DNA of 64,000 nt from Owenia fusiformis (Eukaryota > Annelida > Polychaeta > Sabellida > Oweniidae), in assembly GCA_903813345.2 (NCBI GenBank), contig CAIIXF020000009.1, forward strand, positions 24,021,759 to 24,085,758, written 5' to 3'. The notes below the pieces were generated by a model. It was not told where the DNA came from. It saw nothing but the letters and a program-made list of their open reading frames with translations, and ran no database searches. Made by a program: the position numbers and the translations under genes. Below are positions 27,001 through 36,246 of this stretch, piece by piece. Numbering within the stretch: position 1 is the first letter of the stretch; the number at the start of each line of letters is the position of its first letter.

Positions 27001-30000
27001 AATTCAGACTGACCCGTTTCTCTCAATAACGTACTTGACTATTTTATAATTTTTGAATAGAAATGTGACTTTCGTTTGTGGTATCAAATTTGTTAGGCAC
27101 TGTTAGTATCTATTGATACATACATGTACGATGTCTACCTTATTTTCCAAATTATTGGAAAAATATGTTTATATTGAAATGTGTTTCAAATTTGTAGAAC
27201 GCCTAATCATCTTATGTCGTCTGCTCAAGAAGACCCCCACAGACCATCTAGTGCAGATAATTGCAACAATCAAGGGGGACAGAAACGGAAGGCCCCATAT
27301 GTCAAAAAACCTCTAAATGCCTTTATGTTATATATGAGGGAGCAAAGAGCGGAAGTCATCAAGGACTGCACATTGAAAGAGTCTGCGCAAGTTAATCAAA
27401 TGTTAGGACGTAAGGTGAGTCGGGTAGAAGGAGAGTCTTGTTTCACGTCTCCACTTTTCATTCTAGGCATCCGGGTTACCATGATGGGGGAGAGAAAAAT
27501 ACTGATTCAGATGTTGAACCCCCTACCAAGAAAAAGAATCATATCAAAAAGCCTCTCAATGCGTTTATGCTCTATATGAAAGAACAAAGGGCACAAGTGA
27601 TTGCAGAGTGCACTCTTAAAGAGTCGGCTGCGATCAATCAGATCCTCGGCCGCAAGGTAAGCCTGACTAAGCATGCATGTGTATGTTGTATGCTGCCAAT
27701 TTACCTTACCCATAATGCACTGCAATCAGCAGACGTAACTTAAATTCAAGTTCACAAATAATTTTACACACAATAACAACATTGGCAAGCAAATTATGAA
27801 ACGTACAGCTTTTCCAAAATTTTGCAATATAACATTAGATTTTTATTGACCTTGCATGTTTTTTGAAGTCAATCAAATTGAGTATTGCCTTGTTTTGATG
27901 ACCAAGATTTTCAACAAGTTGACTTATTTGGGCAGCTAATATTCAATGCATGCTTACAGTGCCACCTACCCAAACTGTTCTTTCATATTGATGCAACTAA
28001 AACTTAATTCTACACATAATCTGTTTTATTTTTTTATTAGATGATTGCTAAAAAGCCATTTTATTGAAAAAATATATGAAAAACGTTTTTGAAAGTTTTT
28101 TCAAAATATGTTTTATTAACAATGGTGCGAACAGGTAGGTAATCTGGTGGTTTACAAAATGGATTACATATTTAGTATGACATTTTGAGAGATCCCCCAA
28201 ATATAGAATCAACAATATGTATACTTATACTATACATGTGTATTTAAAAACACACATTTTAAGTAATATTGCAAACTGATACATGTATGCGTATGTTGAG
28301 TATATCATGTGAAATAACCCATGTATCTTTAAATGATGCTAATACACAATTGCTATATAGCTATTAATACCTATTCAAAGCTTTCTTTCATTTGATGAAA
28401 GATGCAATAAGAGATACATCTCAAGGCTCTTGCGTTGTGTCATCATACTTGTGTTATATGCCACTAAGTAATTTAGAGATATCGGAGTTATAAAAACGAT
28501 ACGACTAAACAACCAATCATTAAATCGACATTTCGGTGTAAAAATAAATAAAAAATACATTAATATTCTTGAGTGAAACAATACACATTTAAGATTGATA
28601 GGATCGTTTTTCTAGGAGTAAGAGTATTTAGTTGCATTCTCTTCATATTCTTATGTTTAGTATTACAAGAATAGAAGACAACAAAGGAAAATCAATTAAT
28701 TTATCCAATATCAGTAGCTCATGAAATATCTTGTATAATTACTAATGTTGTTATTATTGGTCCCTTGTCAGACTTAGGTGTAGGGTATGGCAAATAAGGC
28801 TCAGTTTCACACTTAAACATCAGCAAAACATCTTCCAAATCTGAAAATTGGAATCTGAATTTTGAGGAACCAGTTCAGTTCCTGCAAAAGGAAATGTTTT
28901 AGATTTGATATACTAATACTACTCTAGTATCCTATATTACTGATTTTTTATTAATATTTAGAAAATATTGTTACATACAGTATATCACTTATCATCTTCC
29001 TACACGACACTATTTTGTTATTAAAAACAAAGTTATTAAGTTTTTATAATCATGACCCAACATGGAAGTACTGTACTTAACTAATTGCTTCATATATTTT
29101 TGTTATTCAAGGCTGATAATTCCTTCGTTAAATGTTGAGATAACTTTTGATTGATATTCTGAACTTCAAAAGGAAATGAACGGACATATGATTTTTATGA
29201 ATATCTGTCCATACTTGTACATATTTTTGTCCAAAGTAAAAGTTAGTGATTTTCTCTGGAGTTATTTAATTTATCTGGTGTTGTTAATTTGGTAAAAGCT
29301 TTTTCATAGAAATCTGAAATGTTTGTATATTTCACACTCTTAGTTTATTTATATCAAAAGTTGTTAATTAAAAACAAGATATTAGTGTAAATTCAAAATA
29401 GTTTTTACTTTATTTATATCCAAAGTTGTTAATCTAATATAAGCTGTTAATAAACTCATAATATTTTGAACTCTTTTTCATTTATATCTTAAGTACCATA
29501 CAGGCTGCTGATATGATTTCAAAATATTTGTATATTTTTGCCTGTGCCTGATTTGTGACAATGTGACATCCTTAAAATGTACCGTCACAGTGCGATGGAG
29601 CTTGAAAATGAAAACCTATGTTCCTATTTTGGAGTCACAAATTTCTATGGTTGACAACTTGAATGTTTCCAGTGAAAGTGAAATCCAGTGTTGTAATTTG
29701 CGCTTAACATGCTACATTCATTAACTTTAATACTCTCTCTCTAATCAGGGGAGAGATAATGAGAAGCCCCTCTAGAGAATCAAAGGAATACATGAAACTT
29801 CTGTACACAATTAATGCATTTTTCTGTGGACATAATTGAAATGATACAAATAGATGCTTTACCCTTTTGAAACATTTGCATCATTTATTATCATTATTCT
29901 ACAATCTGATTTTAGGAATCTAGGATTTTTTTGCGGAAGTTCAGTTTTTCCCTGTATTGTGTATCTTGGTACATTTCTATTTTTGAAATAAGTGAAAAAA

Positions 30001-33000
30001 CAGTAGAACCATTATTCTCCTTAACAACTAATTTTCCATGTTCATCCTCTTGTGATATTTGAGTCATTTGTTATTAATCTACAATAATAGCATTTTTGGT
30101 GGAAGTTCTATTTTTTCTGTGAAGAGTGTAACTTGGTGCATTTCTTTCTTTGATATATGTGAAAATATGTAACCATAATTTGTACAAAACAATTTATTAT
30201 CTGTCATTTGATATATGATTGTAGTGCCACTCATGTGTTTTTCATTTAAATAAAGGAGTTTTCGTCAGGTAGCATTCTGTTTTAAGCATATTTCCCCCTA
30301 CTTGCTTTGATACCATATACATTGGCAGGTCAATAGCTTACTGGAAAACATTTGCGTGTCAGTATCTTATCAGTTCTATAGTATTTAAGATTACATAAAA
30401 TGTTACAATGTGATGCTTGTCATAGAGAACTAGAATTATAATATGATTTGCTGAAGCATTTCATGACAAGGATTTTAGACCCATTTTATGATTTATAATT
30501 CCTGTTTTAATCTTTTCAAATAAATATTCATATTGTAACTGAAGAAATGGATTTCACATGTGAAAAGATGAGAAAAATGGAACTCCGTGAACTGCCATGA
30601 ATTTAATAGTATTTAGATCACAATTATTGATTCAGTAGCCATAGAATTAGAGGGAGGGTATAACTGAGAAAGATAGTAAGGTTGAAAATGATGATCACCA
30701 ATCCTTTGTTTTCTATCACATTCATTAGCTCATAAATGGTAAAATAATTAATAGTGTCACGCCTCCTTAAATGGCATCTTTTCTCCATGAAAAGGATGAC
30801 GATATCTTCAATTAATAACTATTCGTTATCAAAATTACTTGATATTTTACACCATGGTTTTATATGGCTGAAGGTCGTAAAATTACAATTTCAATTTCTG
30901 CCATAATGCCTTCTTATGTAAAAGCTTTTTCAATGAAACTAATGTTAATAAATGAATACTGTAACCATGGAAAAAACCCATCAAGCCACAAATATTTTCT
31001 GTAGATAAGATGCTTGAAAATCAAGCAATACATTTTAATCTTAATGTGCATTAGGGATCTATGTTTTATATCCTCAAATTGTCAAATGACTTCAATATTA
31101 ACATTTTACAATAAGGATTATACTTTCTTTTTCATAATAGTTGCTATACATCATCACCCCTGATAGTACATATACACTGTGTGCTGCTGTATACCTACAG
31201 ATAGACCTAAATTTTTCCATAGGATTATTTTGTTCAAAATCACAAGTGGTGACATATTGTTATACTCTCTACTTTTTTGTGGACAGTATTCAGCGTTTGG
31301 TATTTGTCATCTGGTGATCAGCATTTGGAGTTCAGCATCTGTAATAAATGGCAGGTGGTGACATTTTGCATATTAATGCCTTGTTTTTTCATGCAGTTAT
31401 GTATTAGATGAATTTTACTGACTGTCATAATGCTGTTTTTCAGTGGCATGCCCTGGATCGATCAGAGCAGGCCAAGTATTATGAGATGGCTCGTAAAGAG
31501 AAGGAGCTACACATGCAGCTCTACCCTGGTTGGTCAGCTAGGGATAATTATGCAAGTCATGCCAAGAAGAAGAAACGAAAAAGAAGCTCAATGGAAGAAA
31601 ATAAAGGTGACAAAGGTGATCAAATGTCTTACTTCTGGTGGTCGTAATATAATTCTTCTATTTGAAATATAGACCATTCTCCAAGTACAGTTCAGTTTCT
31701 TCTGTTTTCTATCTGAATTGGTATTTAGCCCTTTATTTGGAGATTGGTTAAAGATGAATTTGCCAATGACCACCATTTGTAGCAGATATTTTAATATGTA
31801 CCTCTAGTTATTCAGCAAATGTATTGGGATATGCAGGGAAAATCCCAGTTGAGATTCGGAAAATAAGTCCTCTAATTTGCATCAAGACATGCACTAGTTA
31901 GTTTAATAATCATGGTCGACATTATAACATTTCAGAAGTTTTACTTGATAATTTGTTTTTACTGACTCATGCAAAAAAGTCGTGACATTTGAGAAAAATC
32001 AAAAAAATCTAAACAAGTAAAGTTTGAAGCCAATTATTCCTAACAGATGGAACATTAATGAGTATTATTTATTTGAATTTATAATTATACAAATGTCAGC
32101 ATATGATAATTATTGTGAATTTTTACTGCTGTTTTAAACCAAATTTACTTCTATTTTACTACACTTTAATGACATTCAGTGACTTTTTTAGAAGCATGTG
32201 CTTGTTATGGATGCAATAAAAGTTCAAATTCTCTATGCTTATTTAAATAATAACTACAACTGCAATAAAATTGATTTAAATTAATTGTAAAATCTGTATG
32301 TTTATTAACAAGAACTGTTCAAGTTGACAGTTATATCACTGCCGGTTCAAACTCATTCAATCTTCAAGGAAACCGAAAAGTGCAGAGCTTGAATTTAATA
32401 TCTAATAGGTTGCGTCTTGTAAAAAGATATAATTTAAAAGTAATAAAATCAATATAAAACTTGTTTTATTGTGCTTGTAAAGAATTAAACATCGGCTGAT
32501 GATTTTCAAAAAAGTTTTGATGAATTATTCTCATTTCTTTTTATGATTTTCCCAATCTTTTCTGCACGTCTGTAATGTTAACAGGATTTTATGATTAAAT
32601 CTGTGATTGTGTTTGGACAAATTTTGATAAATTTTTGGTCCTCTTTTTCAGATTGTTTAAATCCTAAAAAATGTAGAGCACGGTTTGGCTTAGATCAGCA
32701 AAGTCAATGGTGTAAACCATGCAGGTAAGACAGTATTTCATAAAAACTTCTAAAATGATCCTACCATTGATGTGATACTTTATCTGATTTGAGAGGAGCA
32801 CACATAACATATATTTTATTTATCCTCTCTAAGTGACTTTTGTAGCATGTAGTTCAGCTCAGCTCATGTTTTATTGGTGTCTCATACACACTGGTGTCTC
32901 AGAATATCTCTTCATTAACATTTCAAATATTTCAGATCGGAAGATGACCATCTAGCTTGCGAACAATTTTCCCCATGTTCGTTGAGTCCCTCCGTTAAAA

Positions 33001-36000
33001 TAGAGAGTGGCCTCGACAGAATAGATGTTTCTCCGTCAAAAATTTGACAAGGTAGTTCCTTGAATAATCACTAGGTGGCGCATGAGGGCATGGATCTTTC
33101 CGCTTGCACGATGTTGTTTTATATATTTCCTGTAAATGGCTCACAAGTTATGTTATCCAAACTTAGTCACTCAAACAGCACAAATTGAGATATCACACAC
33201 AATTAACAACATCTTTCCATCAATTAGGTCTTCGTTGAAACATCTCCACTAAATTGCATTACAATTAATTTAATATAAAAATTACTTAAGATACTAACTA
33301 TGCAATTTACTAAAGGATATCAACACATATGTCACTAGGTGCTGTATCTCAACTTGTCAAGGATCGTGGGCCTCTAAGTGGGTAAACATTGTTTGTGAGC
33401 AGAATGCATGTTCTCGGATGACATATTGTTTCAGCATGTATTCGAGGGGCCTTTATGTCGCATGTGGGAAATGGACCCCTTGGCCAATTTTTGTATGTCA
33501 CAATATTATGGTGTCTTGAGCAATTCTTTACTGTTGTGAACAAAGGCTTGTAGCAGCAACTGTTTACATCATATAATTCAAAATTTAAGATTTAATTAAG
33601 TAAAACTCGTTTTTAAAGTTTTACGAACCAAGACATTTGGCCTAGTTGACAGTAAGGGAGTACAGTCAGTGGAAATAATCTGGGAAGGGCAATGAATTTA
33701 ATTTTCAAAACTGTGAAATAAATGTTGAGATCTATTTTAGAAAATTATATAAGGAATGCTTATTGTTCATTGTTCTATAGATGTTGAAGTGAGTATATTT
33801 TTGGCGTTGAATTTATTTAATGTAAGAAGAACCTGCTTTTGGGCTACAGTACTGTATAGCGTGGTGTTGTGCATATTTTCCCAGTATATTTCCCCTGCTA
33901 GGTTGCTTTACACCTTGTTGAAAATATATGTTACCAAAATGTTCATCCACATGAAATCTCACAGCTGGATTGTGTTATTCATAGTTTCTGGTGATTTCAT
34001 TTGGATGTATACATAACATGTGACACTAGAATGGGTCAGTGATGTCATTAGATGTTGACTCATTCTATTGTCAGTTATTTAAGAAGAATTTCTCTGTTTA
34101 AACATCAACTTTTGTTTATTGTAAAGTGCTTATTTGTTCGATGTCATGATTGTGACTTATTTTTTGACAAAACATCAAAATACTTCTCATATTGTAACAG
34201 ATTACCATATTAAGGCAAGCCATAAGAAAGTTATGATAGGCATAAACGTTTATTTTTCTTTATTTGAATATTTAGGTTTGCCAGTTTCCGAAACGTGTTA
34301 ATTTAGTTAACACAATTGGTTTGTTTACAATCAGACCAAAAGTTGATGGCATTTATTTAGTCTGTATGTTTTATCAAAATTATTATCATAAGCTACATTT
34401 GTTATTACCATAAGCATTATAAGTTGTCAACAGACTGATCCTTGATTTCTGGGTTGAACAAATGAGATTCCCGGGTCATTGAGATGTCATATTAAAATCC
34501 TTTTTAGAACACAAGTCTAATACACATGGTTCATTTAGAGCAATTGGTGCATTTGGGTCACTCTGTACTTTCTGAGCCTGTGTTTTATTCTGATGTGGAA
34601 CGAAATGGATTCAGAGTTTACATTGCATCGTTATCTAACCATTTACATAATTTTTGTTGGTATACATTTCTGCATCTTTGTTTAATCATGAGTAATGTCT
34701 AATGTAAAGTTGTCAATATGACTAGGCGTATTCCAAAAATCTCATATTCGAAAATGAAGCAGACAGCCAGATTCTTACTCAGTATTGCATCCGATTCAGT
34801 TAAGAGTACTTAATGGTAAAAACCCACTGGCTAAACCTAACAAAACTTCCTGTCTGCCTCATTTTGAAAATCAACATTTTGGAATATGCAGAGGTACCAT
34901 TCATTGCAGTTACAAATGAGGCTGCAGCACTTGGCACATAACTAATCCTACACAAATAATTATCATTAACAAAATGTTTTAATGATTCCAATTCTTCGCC
35001 ACCTGTAAACGTCCTCGATGACTCTGAAATTCTTGTAGATAAGTAATAACTGATGCATCTATCTTGAATTTTGACAAACTTGAACAAACAATTATTGATA
35101 ACAAATATCAAAACTATTTTGAAAATTGTTTTGATCTTTGGATAAGTGTCTTATCTGAGGAATTGTGATTGCATGCCATTTTGTGTCTTTATCATATTTA
35201 ATCCTATTTTTGGATATAACAGCTTATCCTACACTTAGTGTACTAAATGTATAATAACATGAAAAAATAAATTTGATATTTATTGGCAAAATGAATATCC
35301 GGAGGATATCGTTACGATATACTCCGGGCGGAGGATATCATGACGATATCCTCCGGAAACCCCAATATACGGAGGTTATTGTGACGATATACTCCGCTAG
35401 TTGATTTCCCGCCAAATTGACTCTATTTGGCATGAAATTCATTTTACAATGATATTATACATTCAGTACACTCCTTGTAAGTGTAGGATAATAAGAACAT
35501 CCTATGATTTTTTTCAGAATATCATTTTAATCTACTCGGTGATATTGATATATGCACTCGTTCGCTTCGCTCTCTCGTGCAGATATCAATATCACCTCGT
35601 AGATAAAAATGATATTCCTCAAAATCATAGGATATCCTATAAATACCATGAAGATAAAATGCATAGCAATATTATTTATGATAATCAATTGAATTCCAGT
35701 TGCAAATGGTCAATTGAAGATCAGTTTTTGTAATGGCCACCAGTCATTGGATTAGATTTTGTGAAGCAGTGCTTGTCTTGTCCAGTAATGTGTAGATTGT
35801 GTGTGCCTCTAGGCATGATTTGGTTAGAAGTAATGCATGAGGAACATGCGCATGCATTTGTGCTAAAGATATTTTTATTCTTTGTCAACTTCAGACTGGT
35901 TTGGATGAGTCCTATGTATATCTGATATCGTTTTTCTAATTTTCTAATCGTAAGTGGAACTCTTCATTCCAGGAGGAAGAAAAAGTGTATCCGTTTCCTA

Positions 36001-36246
36001 GGTGATGATAGTGATGATGAGGAATGTGACAATGTCAGTAACAAAGATGGCACTGATGTCTCAGACTCATCCCAGCCAACAAGCCCCGCGGACACAATTG
36101 GCTCTATTCCCTCACAGCCAGATTACCCTCAATCAAACATTAAGAGAGAGGGCAATGAGCCAGGGTCTAGTGGTAACACGGGGCACACAACTATGGCTGA
36201 GCTCAAGCCATTGCTGGCCAACACCATACCACCGCTGGGAACATAA
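11911..36246 (+). CDS. TCF/LEF: TCF/LEF family HMG-box transcription factor (5' part outside window or unseen)
   Basis: Nuclear effector of Wnt/beta-catenin signalling; binds DNA through an HMG box and recruits beta-catenin or Groucho. Exons read: 11911-12037, 22579-22660, 24068-24277, then either 27198-27414 or 27467-27656, 31444-31606 (or 31615), 32652-32724, and last exon 35973-36246 or 32936-33047. All junctions are AG/GT and every phase agrees; the main forms give 381 or 372 residues from this window. The first exon enters in phase 0. Diagnostic stretches are YNNEHF and HIDPKT (central region), [57 protein letters not shown], the KKKKRKR nuclear signal and a C-clamp. The N-terminal beta-catenin-binding exon is not visible in 1-11910. 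The family call is near certain; which vertebrate paralogue (TCF7, TCF7L1, TCF7L2, LEF1) is not a meaningful question for a probable single invertebrate gene. Confidence 0.96.
15380..15397 (+). repeat. Poly-G run of 18
   Basis: Eighteen consecutive G residues in an otherwise AT-rich intron. A run this long can form a G-quadruplex only intramolecularly at mixed register and is prone to sequencing and assembly length error. Confidence 0.95.
17145..17380. repeat. Degenerate tandem repeat, about 24 bp x 9-10
   Basis: The phrase TAATACAATGAGTAAAGATT recurs every 22-26 bp with growing divergence toward the 3' end (ATAATAAGTTCTGATTATAT). The reverse-strand open frame across it (17360-17130, repeated YNQxLLYNTI-type peptides) is a by-product of the repeat period. 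Confidence 0.9.
18247..18295 (+). CDS. TCF/LEF: Candidate internal first coding exon of TCF (hypothetical)
   Basis: An ATG opens the peptide [16 protein letters not shown] and runs into CCCAG|GTGAGC, a near-consensus donor, leaving one base (G) of the next codon. The next TCF exon (22579) needs exactly one incoming base, so the fused frame would read [13 protein letters not shown]. No upstream AG in the near vicinity gives a frame-preserving cassette exon, which favours a first exon with its own promoter. Vertebrate TCF7, LEF1 and TCF7L2 are known to use internal promoters to make proteins lacking the beta-catenin-binding domain. I do not recognise the 16 residues from any known protein, and phase agreement alone has a one in three chance. 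Confidence 0.3.
21666..21923 (+). other. Unrecognised open frame with exon-like core in TCF intron
   Basis: The frame reads [20 protein letters not shown], then a charged stretch including [15 protein letters not shown]. Its composition (Lys/Glu-rich, helix-like) is more protein-like than other frames nearby. An AG (TTTGTGGTAG) sits just after its ATG and a weak GTAGAT near 21861. I do not recognise it; it could be a decayed insertion, a fragment of a mobile element or chance. Confidence 0.15.
22579..22660 (+). CDS. TCF/LEF: TCF exon: Pro-rich segment
   Basis: Phase 1 in, phase 2 out. It reads [20 protein letters not shown] and ends in SPDSVQW, matching the GIPRPPHPP...GQIPHPLGW stretch of vertebrate TCF/LEF. 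The acceptor is TTTTTCAG and the donor CAATG|GTGAGT. It belongs to the context-dependent regulatory region between the beta-catenin site and the HMG box. Confidence 0.93.
22747..22860. repeat. 114-bp foldback (stem-loop) just after a TCF donor site
   Basis: The left arm CTGATCAATCATGAAAAATATGCCA (22747-22771) pairs with the right arm at 22836-22860 with at most one or two mismatches. An inner pair, TTTTACCTCATTTT against AAAATGAGGTAAA, extends the stem. It lies 86 nt inside the intron and looks like a small foldback MITE. Confidence 0.85.
24068..24277 (+). CDS. TCF/LEF: TCF exon: His/Pro-rich regulatory segment
   Basis: Phase 2 in, phase 2 out, 210 nt. It reads [20 protein letters not shown], then [17 protein letters not shown], and ends SDENQ plus two bases (AG). 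Vertebrate TCF/LEF proteins have QPVYPITTGGFRHPYPTAL...SRFPPHMV here. In known family members this region takes part in co-repressor (Groucho/TLE) recruitment. The leftover AG joins in frame to either HMG exon (AG|A or AG|G, both Arg). Confidence 0.94.
24278..27197 (+). other. TCF intron, 2.9 kb
   Basis: No exon, repeat array or structured element recognised. It contains a poly-G run near 24369-24378 and AT-rich unique sequence. Confidence 0.8.
27198..27414 (+). CDS. TCF/LEF: TCF HMG-box exon, variant A (mutually exclusive with 27467-27656)
   Basis: 217 nt, phase 2 in, phase 0 out. It begins [19 protein letters not shown], then [28 protein letters not shown] and [17 protein letters not shown], ending at the same residue as variant B. 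It encodes helix 1 and most of helix 2 of the HMG box. Key DNA-contact features (KKPLNAF, the Met of MLYM, the Asn before QMLGR) are kept, but helix 2 differs from the family norm: [15 protein letters not shown] has become [15 protein letters not shown]. The acceptor (TTTCAAATTTGTAG) has a poor pyrimidine tract; the donor AAG|GTGAGT is strong. It must be real coding sequence, since codon-level similarity persists across the whole exon with neutral third-base changes. Confidence 0.93.
27415..27466 (+). other. 52-nt spacer intron between the two HMG exons
   Basis: It starts GTGAGT and ends TTCTAG. It holds both the donor of variant A and the only possible branch-point region of variant B. In animals with introns of kilobase scale, as here, a donor this close to a branch point is normally unusable, so A-to-B splicing should be blocked. 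If the two were joined, variant B would be read in the wrong frame and hit TGA after five codons. Confidence 0.9.
27467..27656 (+). CDS. TCF/LEF: TCF HMG-box exon, variant B (canonical; mutually exclusive with 27198-27414)
   Basis: 190 nt, phase 2 in, phase 0 out. It begins [20 protein letters not shown], then [27 protein letters not shown] and [17 protein letters not shown]. This matches the vertebrate TCF/LEF HMG box almost residue for residue. The acceptor lies behind a good pyrimidine tract (CTCCACTTTTCATTCTAG) and the donor is AAG|GTAAGC. The segment ahead of the box is nine codons shorter than in variant A and unrelated to it in sequence. Confidence 0.96.
27657..31443 (+). other. TCF intron, 3.8 kb
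   Basis: AT-rich unique DNA. No exon, tandem array or long inverted repeat recognised. Confidence 0.8.
31444..31615 (+). CDS. TCF/LEF: TCF exon: HMG helix 3 and nuclear localisation signal, with two tandem donors
   Basis: Phase 0 in, phase 1 out. It reads [20 protein letters not shown], then [20 protein letters not shown] and [18 protein letters not shown]...[11 protein letters not shown] completes the HMG box; KKKKRKR is the basic tail that bends DNA and acts as a nuclear signal. Two in-frame donors 9 nt apart exist: AAAG|GTGACA (exon end 31606) and AAAG|GTGATC (exon end 31615). Use of the second adds three residues (GDK). Neither is clearly stronger. Confidence 0.94.
32652..32724 (+). CDS. 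TCF/LEF: TCF exon: first part of the C-clamp
   Basis: Phase 1 in, phase 2 out, 73 nt. It reads [20 protein letters not shown] then KPC plus two bases of an Arg codon. [14 protein letters not shown] is the hallmark of the C-clamp, a small zinc-binding second DNA-binding domain found in invertebrate TCFs and in E-tail isoforms of vertebrate TCF7 and TCF7L2, where it recognises GC-rich Helper sites. Three of the four clamp cysteines are here; the fourth and the basic run come from the last exon 35973-36246. Confidence 0.95.
32936..33047 (+). CDS. TCF/LEF: Alternative TCF last exon, short tail without complete C-clamp
   Basis: The acceptor is AAATATTTCAG, only 211 nt after the C-clamp exon. The phase fits (AG|A = Arg). 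It reads [20 protein letters not shown], then [17 protein letters not shown] and a TGA stop. It replaces the basic RRKKKCIRF half of the clamp with an acidic SEDDHLAC stretch, so the clamp should not fold or bind DNA. A polyadenylation hexamer AATAAA lies at 33717-33722. VKIE matches the sumoylation consensus. Direct evidence is splice site, phase, open frame and protein-like composition; no family member known to me has this tail. Confidence 0.6.
33717..33722 (+). other. Candidate poly(A) signal for the short-tail TCF transcript
   Basis: AATAAA 670 nt after the stop of the alternative last exon, ahead of the long last exon. It would permit a self-contained short transcript. AT-rich DNA makes chance hexamers common. 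Confidence 0.35.
35297..35397. repeat. Three consecutive 25-bp palindromes (GGAGGATATCGT-type)
   Basis: GGAGGATATCGTTACGATATACTCC at 35301-35325, GGAGGATATCATGACGATATCCTCC at 35330-35354 and GGAGGTTATTGTGACGATATACTCC at 35371-35395 are each near-perfect inverted repeats of the same motif. They lie in the TCF intron just before a larger foldback. Confidence 0.9.
35481..35645. repeat. Foldback element with CG-rich loop
   Basis: The left arm (from AGGATAATAAGAACATCCTATG to GGTGATATTGATAT) pairs with the right arm (ATATCAATATCACC to CATAGGATATCCT). The tip itself is a palindrome around TGCACTCGTTCGCTTCGCTC. This is a non-autonomous foldback (MITE-like). The 110-codon open frame across it (35401-35733) is not a gene. 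Confidence 0.85.
35973..36246 (+). CDS. TCF/LEF: TCF last exon, long tail completing the C-clamp
   Basis: The acceptor is TTCATTCCAG, phase 2 in (AG|G = Arg). It reads RRKKKCIRF, the second half of the C-clamp with its fourth cysteine, then the acidic [10 protein letters not shown], a Ser/Thr/Pro-rich tail ([10 protein letters not shown]), NIKREG and ends NTIPPLGT before TAA. IKRE matches the sumoylation consensus. The tail after the clamp is short, and I see no PLSL- or PxDLS-type CtBP motif such as those of vertebrate TCF7L2. Confidence 0.95.

Noticed and set aside
35401-35733. 110-codon open frame
   Set aside because: It spans the two arms of a foldback, has hydrophobic low-complexity composition and no family similarity.
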